Positions 1 through 9,433 of a DNA stretch of 26,514 nt are shown here, one piece after another. Made by a program: the position numbers and the translations under genes. Each line of letters begins with the position of its first letter. Within the stretch, counting starts at the first letter, position 1. The stretch spans positions 2,480,904 through 2,507,417 of the forward strand of contig BFEA01000108.1 in NCBI GenBank assembly GCA_003427395.1, written 5' to 3'. This DNA comes from Chara braunii (taxonomy: Eukaryota > Streptophyta > Charophyceae > Charales > Characeae). The notes below the pieces were generated by a model that was not told where the DNA came from, made no database searches, and was given only the letters and a program-made list of their open reading frames with translations.

Positions 1-298
1 TTGAACGAAATTCCTATTATTGTATTGTTTGGCCGTTAGTGAAGTTCCTGTGTTCCTGTGTCGTACCTCTTTAGGAAATTCCAGTGTTGTCCCGGCTTGG
101 GAAGTGCCAGTGTTGTCCCCTCCTGTATAGGTTAGGGAGTGGGCATATAAGAAACTTTCCTAGTTGGGCATGTCCTTATGCCGCTACCTCTCAATTATAA
201 ACGCCAGTGCCTCCGAATGGATTTTTTTTTCTTTTGGGAAAAGAATGGATTTTCTAGAATCCATCGGTTCAAAAAACCTGGAGGATGGACCCCAAACC
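1..298. other. No gene recognised, left edge
   Basis: I see no recognisable protein or RNA gene here. The only structure is a loose direct repeat: CCAGTGTTGTCCC occurs twice around 82-120. A T-rich run follows near 220-240. The short open frames are of random length and composition. Confidence 0.5.
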
Positions 299-406
299 GT
301 AGTCTTCAAGCGAATAGAACGCCTGGTCATTATAGATGTATTGAGGGCAACTTTCAGTCTAGATACAGTGGTAATGACCGGGTGTTCTGTTGAATGAAGA
401 CGGTAG
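299..406. mobile_element. Short inverted-repeat (MITE-like) element, diverged copy
   Basis: The left end (GTCTTCAAGCGAATAGAACG, 302-321) and the right end (around 367-406) are imperfect inverted repeats of about 35 bases that share the core GGTCATTA. The middle contains TCTAGATACAG. The same ends and middle recur in opposite orientation at 22974-23088, and a half copy lies at 18664-18697. This is typical of a short non-autonomous DNA element or a foldback repeat. No coding capacity is seen. This copy is the more diverged of the two full copies. Confidence 0.6.
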
Positions 407-528
407 AAGTATTGTGCCTAACAGGTCACAACATGGGCGCCAAGGTATGGGACAGATGTCCTGCCATGATTTTTTTTTTGAGCTCTTCGAAGTTTGAAAA
501 GAATTTCCTGCCATATCAAGACTTGGGC
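407..528. other. Spacer between two mobile elements
   Basis: This short spacer contains a T9 run at 471-480 and no recognisable feature. Confidence 0.4.
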
Positions 529-1301
529 TTAAACCACTAGTACCTCCGCCAGTGTTGGGAAATTACGATGTTTTGCCAGTTCCGGAAGTTATCAGGGGTG
601 GGACACAGGGGCGGCACTGTTCCGTAAATCAGATTTTTATATTGCCCGCGAGTGCAAGAAAAAGCAAAAAAAGAAAGCACTATCTCTACTGCAATGATGT
701 CGGGCAGGGTAGTCTTGGAGGCCGTGCTCAGAGTCTTCCTCCACAGAATGCGCCTCACCAGTAAGGCGGTCGCATTCTGGATGTTACTGTTTTCTTTTTT
801 TTCTTCCTCGTGTGTTTCTTATAAGTCCCCTGCCAATGAGGCAGGGGGGAATCCGTGAATTGCTCAAGCCGTCCGTGATCTGCTCAAGCTGTGTTTTGTC
901 AGAGGATTGTAACACTCATCACACTGGTACTAAGAGGAATGTATCCAGCCATTTTCACGGCCGGATCCGTGTGCCTGTTTCCCCCCCTTTCTATTCTCTT
1001 TTTCGAATCTGACAACCTGGCCACGGGGCTGAGATGCCCTCACTGAGGGCACACTCACACTACCACTTCCAAGAATGTATACAACTGCAATCACGACCAA
1101 AGCTTTGTTTCATTTTTTTCTTTTCTTTTTTTTTGAGTTCACGGCCGCAACTTTTCTTCGTCTTCTTTTTTTCTTTTTTCTTTTTGTTCTTTCTGTGAGA
1201 GTACCAGAAAGAAAACGGAGTGGTACCCAGGCTCGGCAAACTCGGAGCGCAGTGAAATTCAGGGTCGCCTAAAAACAGGCTCGGAGGTACTAGTGGTTTA
1301 A
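529..1301. mobile_element. 765-bp non-autonomous DNA transposon with TTAA flanks
   Basis: TTAAACCACTAGTACCTCCG at 529-548 is repeated perfectly in inverted orientation at 1282-1301. If TTAA is the duplicated target, the element is 533-1297 with 16-bp perfect terminal inverted repeats. TTAA target duplication is characteristic of piggyBac-type transposases, but the termini do not begin with the usual CCY, so the superfamily is open. The interior is T-rich (1090-1190) and has no transposase-like frame, so it would depend on a partner enzyme. A related 146-bp element with similar ends lies at 26000-26145. Confidence 0.72.
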
Positions 1302-2175
1302 TTAATCTGTCCCTGATTTAAAAAAAAAAATTTGCAGTACTTTTGCAACGAAGTGCAAAAAATTGCCAAGTCAGCATAGTGAAGATTTTGCGCACCGATC
1401 CCTCTACTGCTGACAGATGGATCCGTCCCACGACGGGCTTGTTTACTGCTGTAGAGCTGGGTAGATCGAGGGTGATATAGTGAGGCTGGGTTTTAAAGAG
1501 AGTCGAGCCTAAGGTGTGAGATGTGACAAGCACAGAAAGAGCACATTTGAGTGAAAAAGGTGTGCAGTATGTGGGACAAGTCAAACAATTCAACAATCGC
1601 AGAACAGTATTGGTTGTCTTTTGCACGCAGTTTACGCTGCATGGAGTGAATGAAGAAAGATGATTGCGGGCGCGCTCAGGATAGGACTTTCCTGGACGGA
1701 TGTATCTGACCGGAATTCCACCGTGACCTGGACGAAGCTGACTGCAAGTACATCTAGAGCTCCATCCAAAAAGTCCTTGCGCGAGTATGATCTGAAAGCA
1801 AGCAACAACTCTAGAGAGGAAGCGCTACTCTGGTGGTGTGCAAGCGCTACTCTGGTGGTGTGCAAGCGCTACTGTGGTGGTGTGCATTTCATTTCTGACT
1901 GTCAGTGTGACGGGTCAGGTATCGTGATGGCCGATCTCATAGGTGCACTCGATTCACAAGAATGCTAGAGTGAAAGGAATAATGGTCGTGAGGTCACGGT
2001 GAGAAAAGGAGGGGGGGCTTGCTTAGCAGGCAGCTCTCACTGGCCAAAGTCGGCTGTGTGCTTGTGCGTCCGATATCTTCTTCATCTCTCTCCAGTGTCT
2101 CCATGCAACTCACTCATAACTGTTATGGGACCCAGACATACATTTTTATATAAGTTGCCAAGGTGACGTTATAGT
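1302..2175. other. Left flank of the retrotransposon, no gene recognised
   Basis: There is a 102-codon open frame on each strand (minus 1318-1626, plus 1660-1968). Neither shows a recognisable domain, and the plus frame is partly made of the 22-bp tandem repeat at 1820-1885. I do not call a gene here. The sequence just before 2176 is the retrotransposon insertion site. Confidence 0.4.
1820..1885. repeat. 22-bp tandem repeat, 3 copies
   Basis: Three adjacent 22-base units of the form AAGCGCTACTCTGGTGGTGT plus GC lie at 1820-1841, 1842-1863 and 1864-1885. The third differs by one base. This is a minisatellite. Confidence 0.9.
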
Positions 2176-2179
2176 ACGG
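2176..2179. repeat. Target site duplication, left copy
   Basis: ACGG (CCGT on the minus strand) sits directly before the left LTR and is found again directly after the right LTR at 17973-17976. The repeat may be 5 bp (ACGGT) if one T was lost at the LTR edge. It shows that both outer ends belong to one insertion. Confidence 0.75.
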
Positions 2180-2639
2180 TGTCGACCGGTAGAAGTGATC
2201 TGCCGGCACGCCGATCGGACCTTGTACCTCGCGCCGTGTTTTTCACCCACGGGAGGGCTGAACGGGGCTCCTGTAACCTGCACGAAAACCGTTATCCACA
2301 TCCACATATATAAAGACTGGGACAGACTATAGACACAACCATGAGTCTCTCATAGTCCACCGTATGGAAGGAACAAAAAATATGTTTCCATTTAGTCCGA
2401 AATAATTGGGTTCACTGCGCTACTCCCCACCCAGAGATAGATCCTGAGCCAGGTTGGGAAAAGCAGTCTGAGTTCCAATTGACCTCTCACTAACAGTCTA
2501 GGACGAATCCTCCGCCCGATGGGATGCCGCCAGTAACAGGCCCACCGATGGTCTCGACCAGTCTTACTGTAGTCCCAGCCCGGTCTCAAACGTTCCGGTC
2601 CGGTTCGCAAGCCCTGGCCTGGCCCAAAAATCCTGGTCT

Positions 2640-3145
2640 CAGTCAAAGACCCCAGTCGAGTCCAAAGTCACGGTCCTGTCCAGAGTCTCGGTCCCGCCGA
2701 AAGTCATGGCCCTGTCCAAAGTCACGGCCCTTAAGTCCTAGTTCCGTCCAAAGCACTGGTCCCGTCGAAAGTTATGGACCTGTCCAAAGTCACGGCCCCA
2801 TGCAAAGTCCCGGTCCCATCCAAAGTCCCGGTCCCGCCCAAAGTCACGGCCTTGTACAAAGTCACGACCTTGTACAAAGTCCCGGTCCGCACGAAGTCTC
2901 GGTTTCGCTCGAGATTCCTAGCCCGCTCGAAGTCACTGCCCTATCCCAAGGTCCCGGTCTGCTTGGAGTCTTTGCCCTGTCCCAAGGTCCCGGTCTGCTT
3001 GGAGTCTCTGCCCTGTCCCAAGCTCCCGGTCTGCTTGGAGTTACTTCCTTGTCCCAAGCTTCCGGTCTGACCCAAGGTCCCGGTCAGCTTGGAGTCAAGA
3101 CCCGTTCCCAAAGTCCTGGTTCAGGCAAACCTCCAGCCCCTTTCT
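2640..3145. repeat. LTR minisatellite, 18-bp and 36-bp units (3' LTR copy)
   Basis: The first part is built of about 18-base units of the type AAAGTCACGGCCCTGTCC or AAAGTCCCGGTCCCGTCC. From about 2925 the units become about 36 bases, built around GGTCTGCTTGGAGTC. Units are multiples of three, so the plus strand stays open and spells six- and twelve-residue repeats such as KVPVPS and CLESLPCPKVPV. That frame is antisense to the element and is most simply a by-product of the repeat. Confidence 0.85.
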
Positions 3146-3169
3146 AAAGTCCCGGTTCACGCTTCTTGG

Positions 3170-3410
3170 GCGCGAGTGTCTCGTTCGAGCATGGGGCTGC
3201 GCGCGGTCTCCTGGTTGTGCGTGGGGGCAGCGCACTGTCTCCTGACTGTGTGCAGGGGCATGCGCGCTGTCGCGTGCCCATGCGCGAGGTCTCCAGGCCG
3301 TGCGCGGGGGCAGCGTGCTGTCGCACGCCTGTGCAAGCTTTCTCCTGGCTGTGTGCGGGGGCTGCGTGTTGTCACACGCCCGTGCACGCTGTCTCCTAAC
3401 AGTGTGCGGA
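3170..3410. repeat. GC-rich minisatellite in the 3' LTR
   Basis: Units of about 50 bases contain GTGCGCGGGGGCAGCG followed by a CTGTCGCACGC type segment and TCTCCTG. They alternate four or five times. The same array occurs in the other LTR at 16760-17010 with different unit order and spacing, which indicates expansion or contraction since insertion. Confidence 0.75.
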
Positions 3411-3546
3411 ACGTCCTCCGGTCCAGCGTCGTCCTTCACCATTGGTTCCCGCCCGTACGTTCCCAAGTCCAGATGCCCTCCTCTGCTTTCCTTGTGCGCC
3501 CGTAGTACGCATGTGGGAAGTGTCTGGATCTTGGGCCCGATTCGAC

Positions 3547-3556
3547 TTTTATACTT
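3547..3556 (-). promoter_or_regulatory. Second TATA-like box, 3' LTR
   Basis: AAGTATAAAA on the minus strand is conserved at 17151-17160 in the 5' LTR. It lies about 0.8 kb inside the LTR, downstream of the first TATA box in element orientation. It could be an alternative promoter or chance. Confidence 0.35.
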
Positions 3557-4123
3557 TGTCGGGCTCTTTTCGAAGTGTCCCTCAGGCCCCGCATGCTACG
3601 AGGCTGCCGACAAGTTGCAGCGCCCCGGTACTGTGGCTCCCCTCGAGCCTATGCCCGGGTCTGTTTGGGCCCCCAAAAAGGTTTTTAGTGAAGGGGGCCT
3701 TTTTGTCGGGTACCGGTATTTTGCAGCGCCCTGGTACCAAGGCTCATTTCGATCCTAGGACCAAGCCTGTTCAGGCTCTAGTGGTCCCCACACAGAAAAG
3801 TACCAAGGCCTTGCCAATTTGCGTAGGGCCTGACCTCAGATTTAATTATTTTACGGCCCGAGGCCCTTTTTCCCAACCTTAGGCCCGCAGGTCCTTTTGG
3901 CTTTATACCTAGGGCCTGAATGTCGAGGCCCGTGCGTCCAAGTTGCATTTTCTTCTCTATATTGATCCCATGATGAACTCCGGTGTCAACCGGTGCTTAG
4001 TTCGCCCGAGGGTTCGCCTTAGAGCGCAGCGCCCACGTTTGATTGGCCCATTGCTCGACATTGGCCTCTTCACTCTTGTGCCTTGCCCGGAGTCTCTGGC
4101 GTTCTCTTCCACAACTGTCGCGC

Positions 4124-4132
4124 TTTTATACC
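4124..4132 (-). promoter_or_regulatory. TATA box in U3, 3' LTR
   Basis: GGTATAAAA on the minus strand in a GC-rich context (CGCGCCCAAGGTATAAAAGC) lies about 225 bases into the LTR. It is conserved at 17741-17749. The position suits a U3 core promoter. Confidence 0.55.
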
Positions 4133-4359
4133 TTGGGCGCGACGGTTCTCTACAGTGTCCATAAAAGAACGCTCACCCATCCTTTGTCGTCCACCTTCAC
4201 CCTGATGCGTCGTCCTCGATACCCACGACATGAACCTGGTACCTCAATCCCTCGATGTCGGCCAGACCCTTTTTGGTACATTTGGTAAATCCGGTATCCT
4301 CCAAGTGTTATCTTCAAGGAAGTAAAGGGCGGTGTAAGGCTGGAGCCNCCCGACAGCAG

Positions 4360-4377
4360 CCCCCCCCCCCCATTCTC
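4360..4377 (-). other. Polypurine tract
   Basis: On the minus strand GAGAAT followed by twelve G residues lies four bases upstream of the 3' LTR start (TGTCGGG at 4355). This is where plus-strand DNA synthesis would be primed. The long G run is probably also a sequencing or assembly weak point; an ambiguous base lies close by at 4348. Confidence 0.75.
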
Positions 4378-4438
4378 GACGTCCCCGGCGAGCCATCTCG
4401 ACATATTAAGGAAAAAGACGAGGAAGAATTGTTGACTC

Positions 4439-6267
4439 CTAATCTCTACCAATCAACCCAAGATTATGCTCACCGCTTTCGTCGGGTCTTTTCGCTCGTT
4501 TCTTTTTCTCGCCTCGCTTTTTCTTAATCATCTTCCTTTTGACCCCTAATCGCTTCTTGGCTTTTCGTTGTCTCTTCTGGCGGTTGTGTCTATCCCTGCC
4601 TCTGTCTATGACTATCGCACCGTTCATGTCCTCCCTAACTTCAAGTTTCCTCTCTCGCCTCTGCGTGGCCGACTCTAAGACCTTTGGTCTCATTTCCTTT
4701 ATGACTTTCCTCCGGCTGTTTCTGACGCCTAAGACCTTCTTTCGCCTCCTTTTCGTAGGTCTTTTGGAGGTTTCACCTGTTTCGTAGGTGGATGACTTAG
4801 GCTCTTGCGCGGGTTCTATCAGGGGTTCTTCAGAAGGTTCTTTCGGCTTCTCTTCAACCTTCTTTTTCCCCTTGTCCTTCTTCAAGATCAGGCGGAACTT
4901 GTTTCGACTCTCTCCCCCTCGACTCTCTCCCCGTTCCCCAAAAACCTTCAAGCGTGCACCAGACACGGGCTCTTTCCACCTATCTCCATCTAGTTCCTCG
5001 AGGAAGTAAGCCCCCTCTTCTAATCTCTTGGTCATTTGGTAGGGTCCCATCCACCGATTTGCCAGTTTTCCTGACCACGTCCTTTTTAGAGCAGAATCGT
5101 AGAGTAAGACTAGGCTCCCAGCAGGTATACCCTCTTGCCTAACTTAGAGGTTTTTATCCCATCTTTCCTTGTCCTTTCCCCTATGGACTCTCAGTTTTTC
5201 AACGACTTTCAGGGTGCTATCCTCCAATGCCTCCGCTATTTGCCTAATTCTGGCTCCTAGTAACTGCTCCTTAGTCGATACCTCTTCCCAGTCATTCCTT
5301 GTCGACGAGTTGATATAAAAAACTCTATGGGTAATGGATAGTGCCTCCCGAACCATAAGGTGTAGGGGGGTACCCAGTGGTTGCTCGGACAATAATGTTA
5401 TCCGCCTAGACCGCGAATCTCAAATACTTTGGCCGCTTCTTCTCTCTCCCCACACACCATTTGGCAAGCGCGTTTACTAGGGATTGATGTCCCCTTTCTA
5501 CAGGGGCGTTAGGCTGAGGATGGTATGTCGTGGACAAGGATATACCCGAATCCCTGTTTTTTGGAGCAAGGTCTGGACTTCCTTAGCCATGACCTCTGAC
5601 CCCCTGTCCATGAGGATCTTCCCGACACATCCATATCGAGTGATATATTCTGTCAGATGCTTGCTGACCGCTCTTCCCGTCTTCTGACGCAGCGCCCATG
5701 CTTCTACGGAACCAGTCAGGTCATCCCTGATATCCATGATATAATTCATTTCTCCCTCACCTTTGGGCATCTTGACCAAGTCCACGTGAACTTTCTGTCC
5801 TACAGCGATCGGGCAAGAAGGAAACAGTGCTTTCGTGTATTTGACTACTGCGTTTTTTTGACGTTCTACGCATGTCTGGCAGTAAGAATCTACATCTCTA
5901 TATAAGTCGTCCCACCAGTAAAGATTCCTGACCTTCTCAAAGGTCTCTTTTACTTCTCTATGTCCTCCATCGATCCCAGCGTGAAGCTTGACAATTATCT
6001 CTTTTTGTTCTTCCTCATCGCATACTACCCTCATCGGCATACTGTTCTTAGGTGGTATCTTAAAAAGGTGGCTAGTCTTAAGACAATACTGCTCAACCTC
6101 TTTCCTGAGCTTATCATCGGCCTCCATCTCCCCTAAGAGATATCGCCCTATTTGGTGGTACTTATCGGTATAGAGGCTCTCCAGGAACGGAACGACGACA
6201 CTAGTACTAGCCTCCATCTTTACCGAGCCTATTTCCATTTGTAAGAACTTGTCGACCTCTCCTGGCG
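4439..6267 (-). pseudogene. Integrase, disrupted
   Basis: In the 452-residue frame 5498-6856 the HHCC zinc-binding domain is H292, H299, C326, C329, and the catalytic core supplies D359 (VHVDL) and D417 (ILMDRGSE). A frameshift near 5525 moves the third acidic residue (in APVERGHQSL) into another frame. Further frame changes occur between 5300 and 5410, and a TAA lies at 5144-5146. After this stop the same frame gives a GPY motif (GPYQM, residue 2 of the segment 4439-5050). The segment continues for about 165 very basic residues, including KRPTKRRRKK, and ends at a TAG. The family inserts the cDNA into the host chromosome. No chromodomain is recognised in the tail. The core assignment is firm, and this copy cannot make the enzyme. 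Confidence 0.9.
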
Positions 6268-6286
6268 ATCCGAAGTCCCCTTCTTC

Positions 6287-6754
6287 TAGCGTGATTCGCG
6301 ACAACCCATCTGCAACCGCGTTCTTGGCCCCAGATATGCGCTCAACCTCATAGTCAAACATCCTTATGTGCATAAGCCACCTGGTTATCATAGGGTCTGT
6401 CAAGGAGAAATCCTTTTGTAACACAGTAGCCACTGCCGTAGGATCGACCCGCAAAACGAGCCTCCGCTCGTAAATGTAATGTTTGAAAACGTTCAAGCAA
6501 TATAACACCCCGATAACTTCTTTCTTAAACTGGGAATAGTTTCTTTCGGTGGTGTTAAACGTTTTACTTTTGAATCCAAGGTTTTTTTCCTTACTGCGAG
6601 AGTCTTTCTGAGCCAAGACCCCCCCAATAGATGTTGGTCCAGCGTCAGTGCATACTACGAATGGTCTTTTCTCTTCATCTTCAAAATAGGGAACTCCAAG
6701 GACTTGAACCCCTTCCTTAAACTCGTTCTTTAAGATTTTTACAACATCTTCTTG
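6287..6754 (-). pseudogene. RNase H domain of pol
   Basis: This is residues about 35-190 of the frame 5498-6856. The catalytic set is visible and intact: D71 (VCTDAG), E113 (FKKEVIGV), D138 (VLRVDP, where Ty3-type enzymes often have TDH) and D183 (VADGLSR). The domain degrades the RNA strand of the RNA/DNA hybrid. It lies between reverse transcriptase and integrase, the order that separates Ty3/gypsy from copia. The domain itself is uninterrupted, but it is cut off from the upstream reverse transcriptase by a TAG at 6866-6868. Confidence 0.92.
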
Positions 6755-7557
6755 CTCACTCGTCCAATTCCACTCTATCCCTTTACGTAGTAGCCTTCTT
6801 AACGGCTCAACTTTTTCCGCATATCCTTTTATGAAATTCTTCCAGAACCCGAGCACTCCTAAAAACTAACGTATATCGGTAATATGTCGGAGCGGCGTAG
6901 GCCAGTTCATAAGCTTTTCTAGCTTCGCCGGGTCCGGTCGCCTGCTGTTTTTGCCGCAAATATAACCCAATATCTTGATGGAGGAGACGACCCACCTACT
7001 TTTGGGCCCACTCACCATGAGATTTGTGTCCTCTAGCTTCACTAACACCCTTTTGATGTCCTCGGCGTGGGTTGCAACGAACTTACTCACTCCGGGCCTC
7101 ACCTCAGTTTCATCCTTTTCGACCCTTTGATCGGAAAGTCGTTTAGGAAAACTTCTACCAAATTCGGTATAAGCGCTCCCAACACCGCGACCATCGCTCT
7201 TTGAAAGACTGCAACGCCATTAGTCCACCCCATCGGTACTACCATCATCTGGATTAATCCTAATAGGCGTGTGCATCGCAGTTAGGTGCCGATCTCTATA
7301 GTCCAGCGGGATCTCATCGTACCCTGAGAAAAGATCGCAGATTGAGTAAATCGAACACCCAGCTGACCCTTCGGACAAGAGATCTGGATTTGGGATGAAC
7401 CTAACATCCCTAATCGTAACTTTATTCGTTTTCTGCAAATCTTGTATCCACCGTAGCTTCCCATTTGCCTTCCAATCTCACACGGTTCATCCACGAATGT
7501 CCCGATTTTCTCCTTCAGGAAATCTACTATCATCTCCTTTTCCTTCTGAGCACACTT
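6755..7557 (-). pseudogene. Reverse transcriptase, disrupted, catalytic Asp lost
   Basis: Pieces lie in several minus-strand frames. The N-terminal palm around 7260-7440 has VTIRDVRFIPNP and the first catalytic aspartate in SICDLFSGYDEIPLD. After a frameshift near 7255 come VVPMGWTNGVAVFQRAM and VEVFLNDFPIKG. The last contains the active-site box, which should be Y/F-x-D-D but reads FLND, with Asn encoded at 7141-7143. Another frameshift near 7120 leads into 6866-7102 (thumb and connection; ILGYICG), which stops at TAG 6866-6868. The remainder continues in the next frame. The domain copies RNA into DNA. Frameshifts, a nonsense codon and the loss of one of the three metal-binding carboxylates make it inactive. 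Confidence 0.92.
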
Positions 7558-8243
7558 TCATCCCGCATCATTCCATGACACATGTGGAACCGTATAGATC
7601 CTTGCCGGTTTAGCATATCGCGGATCTATTTGTTCCCTCTCCGCATTACAGAAGGCTACGACCTTATCAAAGACTCTTAGTGTCTCGATTATCAACTCTC
7701 TCTCCTCCTTGGTTATATTCCCATCGCCTATACTCATCCCTTTCAACCTTTCTTCAGTAATTCTTTGCCCTTCAGTGGCCTTGCGTTCCCTGATCATCCG
7801 GGTTATTTCCTCCTCAGTGATCCCTATTTCCTTGGTCCTATCACGACTAATCGCAGTCGGTTTAACTTTTTGGGCTACAGTTTTGTATCTTTTCCCTCCG
7901 CCGTGTGGGGGAATTCCTTCAAAAAACACATGTTTATGCACCCTCCGAACTCATCGTCGTCGCTTTCTTTTGGGTAAACAGTTCCGTTTACCACATATTT
8001 GTCGTTTAAATCTTCGACTTCCATCCTCTTTCCTTTCAATTTATGAGGCCCTAAGGTGAGTTCTTCGGGAACCATCTGGCAGCTCCGCGTCATTAGCTGA
8101 CCTTTACTCTGCAGGGAAACTTTGTGATGTTTGTCCAACTCATTCACGGTCTTTAGCGTAACCCTACCACCCTCAGGTCCATCTATGGTGAATGTTTGAC
8201 TTTCGTCGGTGGTGATGTTGACATGTGTGCTAAGTCCTCCCAA
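7558..8243 (-). pseudogene. Protease-RT linker of pol, disrupted
   Basis: Two overlapping frames (7875-8243 and 7558-7941) read as one interrupted stretch. They duplicate each other in the overlap (CINMCFLKEFPH and MHKHVFFEGIPPH), which shows a frameshift near 7915. The stretch holds no domain I recognise. It is hydrophilic with an acidic cluster (KESDDDEFGG) and a helical, charged segment (EEEITRMIRERKATEGQR). A TGA at 7558-7560 separates it from the frame that leads into reverse transcriptase (KCAQKEKEMIVDFLKEK). It is probably the spacer and the N-terminal finger region of pol. Confidence 0.7.
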
Positions 8244-8745
8244 GGATTAACTCTGATGAACTATGCTCCACCATGAAAACTGGCACGGTAGCCTCAACTC
8301 CAGCCACCACAACACTGACCTTATGACATACCCCAAGCGTCGGCTGCCTGAACTGGTTAGCTGATACCATAGTCATGGCGACGCTCCTATCCATTTCTAG
8401 CCCAAGCTTCCGCGCTACCTTGTCCTCGCAGACGGTAGATTCCGACCCATCATCCATAATAACCTCTGTTCTAACTCCATTCACAGTGGCGTTTAGTTTT
8501 CCACTACCAAGGATGTAGAAGTAACTGCCCTCTTCCTCAACGGTCTCTGCATCTTTCTTTCCTCCTTTTTCAATTGTTAATATAGAAGTCTTCGCCTCCA
8601 CTCTAGGGTCTCCGGTGGCCGTTGCCTCTAATAGTGGCACCTTTGCTTTCTTCATCATCCTTATCAATTCATCTCTTGCAGGCCCACAACCAACTATGAA
8701 TTCCTTGAGAGTGATAGGGATAGGCATATCCATTGCTCTTCTCAA
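8230..8745 (-). pseudogene. Retropepsin-like aspartic protease, disrupted
   Basis: The 171-residue frame has a retropepsin layout. VIMDDGSEST (catalytic D98 with G100) is followed by a hydrophobic stretch, QPTLGVCHKV, and the C-terminal ELILGR (residues 165-170), which matches the ILG helix of the family. The usual D-S/T-G triad reads D-D-G here; this may be lineage-specific or a mutation. The enzyme would cut the Gag-Pol precursor. The upstream join to the nucleocapsid frame is broken by a frameshift in a C run near 8740, and the end is frameshifted near 8235. The first about 80 residues are a linker without a recognised domain. Confidence 0.82.
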
Positions 8746-9403
8746 GGGGTTCCCTTAGGTCGACTATGTCCAGGGTGCTCTTCAAATGAAACCTCTTGGC
8801 CCCCCTTTTCCTTGGGGACAGTGGCGACTTGGGCGACTTCACCTGTTCATCTCTCATTCGTTGATCCGGATCCTCTTTCTTCCCGTGACTTGATTCTCCA
8901 ACTCCTTGGGTACAAACGAAAGCCTCGCTATCGCTCATTGATTCCTCAAACTTAATAGAGGAGATCCCTATTCTCGGGCTCTCAGGTGCGTTATCAACCT
9001 CTTCTTCGAAGGTCACTCTAGAGACCTTCATTGCCAAGGGAACCTCCGCCTGTTTAGCCTTCGCCTCATTCATTCTCCTTTTTCGGATATCAACGTTAAT
9101 CTTCATTGAAGGCAAGAAGGGCACAGGCTTCCCTTCATCTGCCCATATCACATACTTTTTATCATCTAGTTCGATGATCCCTTCCTTTAAGGCATCTAAC
9201 ATGGCCTGACAGTCCCTCTTCCTGTGGTCCTCATCGCCACAATACATGCAAGCCTTATAATTCCATGTTCTTCTTGGACTAGGGTCTCCTTTTTCTCGAC
9301 CTTCTGGTCGCGGACTAGCCTTAACAGGCGGCTCTTTTTTTCTCTGATTGCTGTTTTGTAACTTCTCCATGGCTGCCTTCAGCGCCTCTACTTCTTTTGC
9401 CAT
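8669..9403 (-). pseudogene. Gag nucleocapsid part with CCHC zinc knuckle
   Basis: The 244-residue frame starts with a predicted helix (KEVEALKAAMEKLQ). It has a canonical zinc knuckle C52-x2-C55-x4-H60-x4-C65 (CMYCGDEDHRKRDC, about 9209-9250). It then runs into a charged, low-complexity linker (EDPDQRMRDEQVKSPKSPLSPRKRGAKR). The knuckle binds the element RNA during packaging. The frame is the same as that of the upstream segment 9434-9853 but is separated from it by TAG at 9434-9436 and another TAG at 9410-9412. The last about 25 codons are out of frame relative to the protease. Confidence 0.88.
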
Positions 9404-9433
9404 TTCTTCCTATCGTTTTTCTGGTGTTTTGGC

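Larger units (their letters stand above)
2180..4355 (-). repeat. 3' LTR of the retrotransposon
   Basis: In element orientation it begins TGTCGGG (with n at 4348) and ends CGACA. It aligns over its whole length with 15594-17972. It lacks a 124-base segment present in the other LTR (10 bases stand in its place at 2550-2559). It contains two tandem arrays (about 2640-3145 and 3170-3410) and two TATA-like boxes. Confidence 0.93.

Noticed and set aside
2524-3147. 207-codon plus-strand ORF in the LTR (and its 195-codon counterpart at 16165-16752)
   Set aside because: It is produced by tandem units whose length is a multiple of three, it is antisense to the element, and the two LTR copies are read in different frames. 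No sign of selection.
3095-3466. Minus-strand ORFs with His/Ala/Arg repeats (also 16700-17198)
   Set aside because: Open in several frames because of the GC-rich minisatellite; low-complexity product.
4439-4940. Chromodomain at the integrase C-terminus
   Set aside because: The tail is a run of basic low-complexity sequence without the aromatic cage or the fold pattern of a chromodomain.
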